Positions 57,153 through 64,000 of a stretch of DNA of 64,000 nucleotides are shown here, in pieces; the stretch's first letter is position 1; each line of letters starts with the position of its first letter. Both the position numbers and the translations under genes were made by a program. The notes under the pieces were generated by a model. It had not been told where the DNA came from, searched no databases, and worked only from the letters and a program-made list of their open reading frames with translations. Origin of the DNA: Trichobilharzia szidati (Eukaryota > Platyhelminthes > Trematoda > Strigeidida > Schistosomatidae); assembly GCA_944472155.2 (NCBI GenBank), contig OX235273.1:103872582-103936581 (forward strand), read 5' to 3'.

Positions 57153-57730
57153 GTGAATCTTCAACAGGAGTTGATGAACTCTCCATACGTATTCGAGGAA
57201 ATCCTCATATTCTACTTATTGGTGATCCTGGCACAGCGAAATCAGTCCTCCTACGTGGTTGTACAGCTCTTTGTGAAAGAGCCGTATTAACAGCTGCAAC
57301 AGGAACTACTGCAGCTGGTTTAACTGCTACAGCTGTACGTGATTCTAGCGGTTGGACATTAGATGCTGGTGCTCTTGTTTTAGCTGATGGTGGCTTGTGT
57401 GCTATAGACGAGTTTACTGCATTGCATGGAGCACATCGTGCTGCAGTACACGAAGCAATGGAACAACAGACGATTAGTTTAGCTAAAGCTGGTCTCATGG
57501 CTAGACTTAATTGTCGGTGTTCTGTTTTAGCAGCTGCCAACCCAACTCCAAGTTCTGTTGCTAGTGGAAGTGAAGATTTCGGACTACCAACTCCATTGTT
57601 AAGTCGCTTCGATTTGATATGGCGATTAGTTGACCCGATTGATTCAGTTGAATGGGATCGTCGAATTGCTAATTTTGTTTTGGATTTAGATCAACCGAGA
57701 AACTCGACAATGAATAATGGGAAAAATAAG
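57153..57730 (+). CDS. MCM9: MCM9-type DNA helicase, coding exon 2 (AAA+ core)
   Basis: Continues the frame from exon 1 (residues 348-540). Walker A GDPGTAKS (371-378), Walker B LCAIDEF (429-435, with Asp433 and Glu434), the MCM signature MEQQTISLAKAGL (450-462), sensor 1 Asn477 in LAAANP and the arginine finger in LLSRFD (Arg499). All ATPase residues that can be checked are present. The exon ends in AAG before GTATTC, a phase-0 donor; reading on gives a short tail and a stop at 57769. The remaining AAA+ lid and the C-terminal tail were not found in the window, so the gene should continue past 64000. Confidence 0.92.
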
Positions 57731-58249
57731 GTATTCATCCCTTTTTTTCATCTTTTTGAGATGGCTTAATTGAGAGAATAATCGATAATATTGATTTTAT
57801 GACCAAACATTCATTGGCAAATACTTTGCGATGGATGATATCACATAAATTGAGTATGTTTGTGTTTTGCTTGTGAATTTAATAATCCACGGATGATATC
57901 AGAACGTTCATGCACAACTGCAGGGGACCTTGTAGATACAGTGTGACAGAGTCAATAGGATTTCATTCTCTAATCGTGAGGATAGGAAGAGAAAGTGTTC
58001 TAGTAGTTAGAAGAAGGGATGTGTATAGTATCAACTCGATTGTTGATCGAGGCCGATGAGCCATCAACTGCATGGTTTAGTCACCGTTGTGTTGAAGCTT
58101 TCTTCTTAACAGAGGTTGTCCTATCCAAGGGTAGTTTCTTTTTGCTGTGATAAACAACGAAATTTTCGGGGTACCAATCACTCTGTGAAACTAAATGTAC
58201 TATGCACTGTAGTTCATTAATCAATATGTCGCTTGCTCAAAATTTCACG
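57731..58249. other. Presumed MCM9 intron 2, unrecognised part
   Basis: Follows the donor at 57731. No repeat landmark was recognised. Confidence 0.45.
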
Positions 58250-58925
58250 GGACATTGAAACACAAGCATTCCACTAGGCAGCGTTTGTACTGCAATGAAG
58301 AAATTGGCCACTCTAGTAGTATCGTGAAAGTCAGGGTGGCATATGCCAACTTACATCACTTCTGGCACTGTCATAGCGTTGACCCAGCCGTCAAAGGTCA
58401 GGTTTACATTACTTTTTTAGTGGACGTAGTCCTGCTGTACACCTGGGAAAACCTGAAAATATGTGGCAACTGCCGCGTTTTCGGTTATCACTGCCTCCGT
58501 ACATTTGTTTGCATCTGGTGGCGTCATCATGTAGGTGATGTTAAGGTTAGGCGACATGTATCTGAACACGTTGAGTATCAAGTTATGTTATCTTTGAGCA
58601 CCCACCAGCTTCGGTGGCTTTGACATGTATTAAGAATCTCATCTCAGTGGCTCGCATGCTGTTGAATCTTTGCTAACCCTAGAATTGAGTGGAAAAAGCA
58701 AAAAGAGATGATCATTCGATGATGTGGTTCTGTGGAATGAAGAGTGGTTGTGTTAGTCTTGTGCTTCGCAATGCTTTGAGAGGGAGACAGAGACGTCAAG
58801 TTGGACACAGACGCGTTGATCATGACTATCGGCTGACCACGCCAACAACATTATACGACAACTACCTGTGTCCCCAGCCGTTACTACTTAAACGAAAACA
58901 CACAATGACGTGAACCGCAAAGCAT
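58250..58925 (+). mobile_element. Non-LTR retrotransposon C-terminal fragment
   Basis: The frame at 58255-58623 reads the post-RT region of a non-LTR element: FLVDVVLLYTWENL corresponds to the VLLYGCETW motif, then a CLR segment and HQLRWL before H-V-L-R-like codons. It differs from the RTE subfamily in the rest of the window. Continues decayed to about 58925. Confidence 0.6.
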
Positions 58926-58974
58926 ATTTCACTCAGTAATGTGTGATTCAAAATATCACCAAAGTTGTGTCAAT

Positions 58975-59395
58975 TGGTTTGTATGATTGCATGGGGGATT
59001 TCATCATCAGCTGACATCAGTTAGAGAACCATTTCAAAACCTGCAGGGAGTACTAGACGGCTGTTCTGTCCCGGAGTGAGACTCGTCGGCGGTACGCACC
59101 CACTTAGATTTGAACATAGGACCTTCTGGTTACAAAGCGAGTGAGCTCGTAGACCATTAAGCCACTGGGACCCGATTCAATGGCCAGCCCATGAATTCTA
59201 ACTTCTGCCAATTCATGACATAGAGCGACCACTTCACAATGTCTTCTTCGATGAGTTACTGCCTCACCTTCAACCTGCTGTATCCTACTGGTCACGGCTT
59301 CCCACTAGAACCCCAGGTTAACTGCCTGAATAGGGCCAGTCTCCAGTGAGCATCAGAATAATTTTCAAGTATTGGTTTTGTAGGGATTTTTTTTG
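58975..59395 (-). repeat. Family A repeat, full-length form
   Basis: About 420 bp with the core on the minus strand ('attaagccactgggaccc' on the plus strand marks its start). One arm has 'gatttcatcatcagctgac' and the other end 'aagtattggttttgtaggga'. Nearly the same organisation as 1121-1523, but better preserved. Confidence 0.8.
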
Positions 59396-59709
59396 ATTAG
59401 ATGGAGGATTTCATCATGAGCTGACCTCAGTTAGAGAACCACTGGGAAACCTCGTAGTACTGGACAGCTGTTTCGTCCTAGTTTGGGACTCTTCATCAGC
59501 ATCCAGAAGTTAGAATTCAAAGACAGTTGGATCGGCTTCCAGTGGCTCAATGGTTTACGAGCTTGCCTTGTAACCAGAAGGTCCTGGGTTCGAACCCCGG
59601 AGGGTGCATACTGATGAAGAGCCCCAAACTAGGACGAAACAACTATCCAGTACTCCCAGGTTTTCCAGTAGTTATCTAACTGACATCAGCTCATGATGAA
59701 ATCCTCCAT
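59396..59709 (+). repeat. Family A palindromic copy, cut by gap
   Basis: Starts 'gatggaggatttcatcatga' and ends with the exact complement 'tcatgatgaaatcctccat' at 59709. Arms of about 100 bp flank a plus-strand core with A box 'tggctcaatgg' (matches the consensus) and B box 'gggttcgaacccc'. The N run begins immediately after it, as expected if the hairpin broke the assembly. Confidence 0.85.
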
Positions 59710-60205
59710 NNNNNNNNNNNNNNNNNNNNNNNNNNNNNNNNNNNNNNNNNNNNNNNNNNNNNNNNNNNNNNNNNNNNNNNNNNNNNNNNNNNNNNNNNNN
59801 NNNNNNNNNNNNNNNNNNNNNNNNNNNNNNNNNNNNNNNNNNNNNNNNNNNNNNNNNNNNNNNNNNNNNNNNNNNNNNNNNNNNNNNNNNNNNNNNNNNN
59901 NNNNNNNNNNNNNNNNNNNNNNNNNNNNNNNNNNNNNNNNNNNNNNNNNNNNNNNNNNNNNNNNNNNNNNNNNNNNNNNNNNNNNNNNNNNNNNNNNNNN
60001 NNNNNNNNNNNNNNNNNNNNNNNNNNNNNNNNNNNNNNNNNNNNNNNNNNNNNNNNNNNNNNNNNNNNNNNNNNNNNNNNNNNNNNNNNNNNNNNNNNNN
60101 NNNNNNNNNNNNNNNNNNNNNNNNNNNNNNNNNNNNNNNNNNNNNNNNNNNNNNNNNNNNNNNNNNNNNNNNNNNNNNNNNNNNNNNNNNNNNNNNNNNN
60201 NNNNN
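59710..60205. other. Assembly gap (N)
   Basis: A run of 496 N directly after a palindrome. Open frames that cross it are artefacts. Confidence 0.99.
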
Positions 60206-60840
60206 GCTAGGAGCTGCTTTTGATTTTTTTTATATGTGTCCACCAATTAACCTACTGGGATGCCTATTGTCCAAAATCGTTCATTGTCAACCACACTCTT
60301 AACGTATTTATGAGACTGAAGATAACTGAATACAGCTTTACCAAATCATCCTGACCCAACAGTGACGCTGTAAAGTGTTCAACTCTTTAAAAAATTGACA
60401 GTTCCACATTCTATCCTGATTAAGAATTTCCGTAGATATTTCTGCTAGTTTATAACTCAGGAAAAGATGAATTTTGGCTCTATCCCTTTGTCACCTTTTG
60501 AAACATCCAGTCAGAAAATCAACAACATGCTGATACATCTGTAGAGGAAAATTATTCAGAATAATTTTTTTCGAACAGAAAAGGGAATGAAAACTACATT
60601 TATTTTGTATTATTCACCATCTATAATCATTCAGTCGTAAAGTGCTCGGCAGCTACGCACACGTGATTTGGGGAAGACACTTTTTTATCCTGTGCTCACC
60701 TTTTACCAACCAAAGTGGACAGTTATCTGTTCAGATTAATACTTTGCATTCCCTATTGATCAGTCACACTAAACTGAAATACTCGATCTCTGATGACATG
60801 TCAGAAACAATGACGATGTTCATGGAGTAATATGATGTTA
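60206..60840. other. Unrecognised sequence
   Basis: No gene or repeat landmark. Presumably inside MCM9 intron 2. Confidence 0.4.
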
Positions 60841-60849
60841 ATTGGTGGA

Positions 60850-61044
60850 TGGTGACTAGCAGTGGAATCCAGGTTGCGCATTCCGTCCTATTTGGGACTC
60901 GTCAGCTATCTGGATGTACCTGCATTCCACAGTGAGTGATGATTTTCCCACCACCGAGGCTGGAACCCAGTGTCCATAGTTTCAAACACCAAAGCGTTAT
61001 CCACTAGAACACTTGGGCAGCAAGAGCCACCTCTTATGCAACGA
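60850..61044 (-). repeat. SM-alpha-like element with near-complete hammerhead
   Basis: On the minus strand 60915-60855 gives CTGACGAG, then a stem II 'gtcccaaataggac', then GGAA where GAAA is expected, and a stem I region 'cctggattccactgc'. The cleavage triplet, normally GUC, reads AAC. Position 7 of the core (C) may vary in hammerheads, but the A13 and cleavage-site changes should abolish activity. The right part (about 60960-61044) has a tRNA-like end ('aagcgttatccactagaac'). Confidence 0.7.
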
Positions 61045-61212
61045 ATCATATTAATTATTTAACTCAATTTTAGATTTTCCCGTCAACTGATTGGACTAAA
61101 GTGGTCGGTCTAATTACTAGCCTAGACATCGTCGAAGCATCTGTACAAGAAGTCGACACGTCAACCTGAGACCTAGCACGGGAAAATCTAAAATTGAATT
61201 AAATAATATGAT
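61045..61212. mobile_element. Small foldback element, 168 bp
   Basis: 61045-61082 and 61179-61212 are inverted repeats of about 35 bp with few mismatches ('caattttagattttcccg' against 'cgggaaaatctaaaattg'), with 96 bp between. No coding capacity. It directly adjoins the SM-alpha-like element. Confidence 0.7.
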
Positions 61213-61384
61213 GTTATTCTCTAATTTCCATCCTCAGATATCGTTGAAGTGCCAGTAACAGGAGCGGCGAGACCTGTAAACAGAGACTGAAGATTTCTGT
61301 CCAACCAATTAAATGGAAAATCATAACCGACTGAGTTACAAATAAGAAAAAGGCGTAGAAAGAGAAGCAAATTTTCTTTTCAAC

Positions 61385-62990
61385 GACAATGGGTTCTAGG
61401 GTGTGGGTTTTGTCCTGTTCGGAAATCATCATAAGTTGAATGTATCTGCTCCACAGGGATCGGTAGTGTTCTTATTTAGACTGGAACCCATACCCACTGT
61501 TCCAAACGCAACGGCATTATCCTGTAGGCTGTGTGGCCACGAAAGCCAACGCTTATGTAACTGGAATCAGTTTTCATTTGTTACTAATAAAAGAAATATT
61601 CCCATATTGAACCATAAGGAAAGGAAGTAAGCAGCGAAGAAAATTTTCTTTTCGACGATTCATTTTCATAAGCTGTACAATCGTTATGACAGTTAATAAA
61701 GAATTCATAAGATCAATCAAAAACTGGCAAATTTTGTCCTCGGAAACGTATTACAGAATGTAAGGTGTAAGCTAGAAGGGGTGACTAACTGGAGATTAGA
61801 AAAGGGGGCAGAATTTGGTATGACATCATAAGTGTGAGAAAATGACTAATCAATCTGATTGTGTAGAGTGGACGAGAGCCAGTGGAAAGACGGTAAAGTA
61901 TTTTTGTGTAAAATCTATATGAAAACGCAGTGTTATAAATTAACAATAATAGACTGATAATAAAATATGGATAATGGGAATAACAATGATAGTAAAATAA
62001 TAATATTAATAATAATGAAAAGAAGCAAAATTATAGTGAGAACTTTACTCTGGCCATGGCAGGGCGTTTGAATGTATGCAGTCCTTTTGAATGTAGAGGT
62101 CCCATTTCAGATCCCGAATAGCCAATTATTCAGCTATGTACATATGTCGTATGTGAAGCCTTTTTTTACGATATTGGGGGACTCTGTGTAGCACTGTAAA
62201 GCATTCATGTAAGTGGGGGTGCTCGATGTTCAGAATTGAAGAAGTGTTCGAAGATGGAGCTGCTAGTATTCTTTTTCTCTCTTCTGGCTAGCCAAGCTGG
62301 AGAGTGTTCCAGAATGCGTTTGCGGATTTGACATTGTTTATGGCCGATAAACTTTGCCCTACCGTCGCCAGAGTAACGTTCTCACTATAATTTTGCTTCT
62401 TTTTATTATGTAAGTTTACTATTATTATTTTTTTATAACACTGCGTTTTCATATAGATTTTACACAAAAATACTTTACCGTCTTTCCACTGGTTCTCGTC
62501 CACTCTACACAATCAGATTGATTAGTCATTTTCTCACACTTATGATGTCATACCAAATTCTGCCCCCTTTTCTAATCTCCAGTTAGTCACCCCTTCTAGC
62601 TTACACCTTACATTCTGTAATACGTTTCCGAGGACAAAATTTGCCAGTTTTTGATTGATCTTATGAATTCTTTATTAACTGTCATAACGATTGTACAGCT
62701 TATGAAAATGAATCGTCGAAAAGAAAATTTTCTTCGCTGCTTACTTCCTTTCCTTATGGTTCAATATGGGAATATTTCTTTTATTAGTAACAAATGAAAA
62801 CTGATTCCAGTTACATAAGCGTTGGCTTTCGTGGCCACACAGCCTACAGGATAATGCCGTTGCGTTTGGAACAGTGGGTATGGGTTCCAGTCTAAATAAG
62901 AACACTACCGATCCCTGTGGAGCAGATACATTCAACTAATGATAATTTCCAAGCATGACAAAACGTGAACCCCAAAAAGAATCCATTGTC
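61385..62990. repeat. 1.6 kb palindrome with about 600-bp arms
   Basis: Left arm about 61385-62060, right arm about 62365-62990 in reverse, loop about 300 bp. Most of each arm is identical by eye: for example both encode the same open frame of at least 64 codons (61439-61630 on plus, 62932-62741 on minus). The left arm has about 90 bp of extra AT-rich sequence near 61945-62030. The outer end contains a decayed SM-alpha-like copy. No gene is recognised inside. Confidence 0.9.
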
Positions 62991-63117
62991 AGCTACCACG
63001 AAGCAAACATTTTAGTCTCACTTATATCCCTGATATCATGAAGAAGCACCGCAATATTATTTCTTTGTACCACACAATATCAGTGTTCCACATTACCGGT
63101 TAGCAATTTATTTTCCT

Positions 63118-63345
63118 TTCCTTCGTGTTACGACTAGAATATAAGGCTTCAGCCCATGAGCTTGGAAGTTTCAGTTGCTATGGTGTTAATATTTTACGAA
63201 GTAGGTTTCGTAGCCTCACACCTGACCTTGCTATTGGCTAGTAAACTAAATGAGGTTTATGATTGCATCAGTGGGCAGTCGAACGCAGAATACCTGCATG
63301 GTTGGAAAGTATTCCATCCATGAACCACTGATGCACTAGTCGACA
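63118..63345 (-). repeat. Family B SINE copy
   Basis: Minus orientation: tail ('aaggcttcagcccatgagc', then 'gtaggtttcgtagcctcac') followed by the tRNA-like head, read as 'gcatcagtgggcagtcgaac' on the plus strand. Diverged. Confidence 0.6.
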
Positions 63346-64000
63346 GGAATCAACGTTTATTGAGTAACTAGTTCTACAAAATGAAGAAACAAACGAATCG
63401 ATATTAGATTAGTGATATGCAGATCTATTGATCAGATACAAGACATCATTCAGTGGCTAGTTAGCGGAAGTGTGCCGAAAATTCAAGCAGTTCACTCTGG
63501 ATGCAAACATAGTCTTATGAATTTTTCTGAAAAATGTTCCTGTTAGTTTGTTTTTTGCATTAAAGAACTCTTTACATTTTTAGTAGGAAGAAAGAAAATT
63601 TATAAATTTAAAGGCTCATCTTAAATGCGCTCTTTTAAAAAAAATACGCATTCAGTGTTCAATGCAAGAACAACAACGGAGACGATAACGCATGTATATA
63701 TACATATATATGAGTATAACGAAATCATAATTATGCAATTAATTTCAAATCTATGCTTCAAATATCACGTTTATTTTGAGTAAATTTTTACAATTATTTG
63801 TTTTAATTTGCGTAATTTATTTTTGGCTCCAAATTTACTCACCTTCTGAAGCTAGGTATGTGTATGAGCGTATGCTTTGCATATTTGTTTATGTGTAGGT
63901 TAAAGATATTAAGTGTTAGGTACATTTCATTGTGTAATTTTATTTATGAAGAAGGGTATACAACAATTTTTTCTTGCTAGGCTTTAACTGTTGCTATTGG
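63346..64000. other. AT-rich sequence to the window end; possible acceptor at 63979
   Basis: A pyrimidine-rich 'ttttttcttgctag' ends at 63980 and could be the acceptor of the next MCM9 exon. The six codons that follow cannot be aligned with confidence to the expected region, so this is weak. Confidence 0.25.

Noticed and set aside
50872..57730. MCM8 or a replicative MCM2-7 as identity of the helicase
   Set aside because: Walker A reads GDPGTAKS, and the N-terminal segments around HIPTSNDIG, the NYQEIRVHEQ block and the overall spacing fit MCM9 better. A tree would settle it.
59686..60246. Open frames of 176-186 codons across the second N run
   Set aside because: Same artefact: nearly all codons are unknown.
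61403..62935. A real protein, because the same open frame of at least 64 codons appears at 61439-61630 and 62741-62932
   Set aside because: The identity follows from the palindrome arms. The frame covers a decayed SM-alpha-like repeat and is not protein-like.
63979..63980. Acceptor of MCM9 exon 3
   Set aside because: Good splice signal, but only 20 bases of possible exon are available, and they do not clearly match the expected region. Kept only as a remark.
1..64000. CRISPR arrays, bacterial operons, toxin-antitoxin or phage systems
   Set aside because: No regularly spaced direct repeats, ribosome-binding sites or compact gene clusters. Introns and eukaryotic retroelements show this is eukaryotic DNA.

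Overview
The window looks like nuclear DNA of a parasitic flatworm, most likely a schistosome (Schistosoma). The reasons are the AT-rich sequence, GT-AG introns, very dense non-LTR, Penelope-like and BEL/Pao relics, and dispersed repeats that carry a hammerhead-ribozyme-like segment of the SM-alpha kind. The species cannot be fixed from sequence alone. There are no bacterial operons, no CRISPR array, no rRNA and no convincing functional tRNA. Two runs of N (29124-29620 and 59710-60205) are assembly gaps.

Only one conventional host gene is clear: the first part of an MCM9-type DNA helicase on the + strand. Coding exon 1 is 50872-51913 and carries the MCM N-terminal domain with a four-cysteine zinc site. 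A 5.2 kb intron full of repeats follows. Coding exon 2 is 57153-57730 and carries Walker A, Walker B, sensor 1 and the arginine finger. The rest of the gene must lie to the right of the window or in small exons I could not see. A second host signal lies at 31.3-32.7 kb on the - strand: two paralogous 58-nt exons, each encoding a signal peptide and ending in a phase-1 splice donor, each with a TATA-like box upstream. They flank a diverged tandem repeat and a 177-bp inverted repeat. This looks like a duplicated small secreted-protein (micro-exon-like) locus.

Almost everything else is mobile DNA. 0-30 kb: many 5'-truncated RTE-type non-LTR fragments in both orientations, one nearly full-length but decayed RTE element (12905-15735, -), a non-LTR element with an intact 434-codon RT frame (2261-4049, -) and its decayed relative (6690-8165, -) split by a 300-bp inverted-repeat element. 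26-31 kb: Penelope-like pieces. 31-35.4 kb: the secreted-exon locus and three hairpin-forming inverted repeats. 35.4-44.1 kb: a stack of nested elements, with a non-LTR endonuclease relic, an RTE 3' end, a nearly complete CR1-like element (36606-42055, +), an RT relic, then a BEL/Pao pol relic. 44.1-47.1 kb is unrecognised. 47.1-48.5 kb: a truncated CR1/L2-like element (-). 50.9-57.7 kb: MCM9. 58-64 kb: more repeats, including a 1.6 kb palindrome.

The main novelty candidates are: (1) the duplicated signal-peptide exons with their hairpin; (2) a dispersed family with a tRNA-like Pol III core that repeatedly occurs as long palindromes; (3) foldback elements and perfect inverted repeats clustered at 31.9-35.4, 50.1-50.4 and 61.0-63.0 kb; (4) the low-damage CR1-like element. 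All boundaries of decayed repeats are approximate, because they were found by eye.
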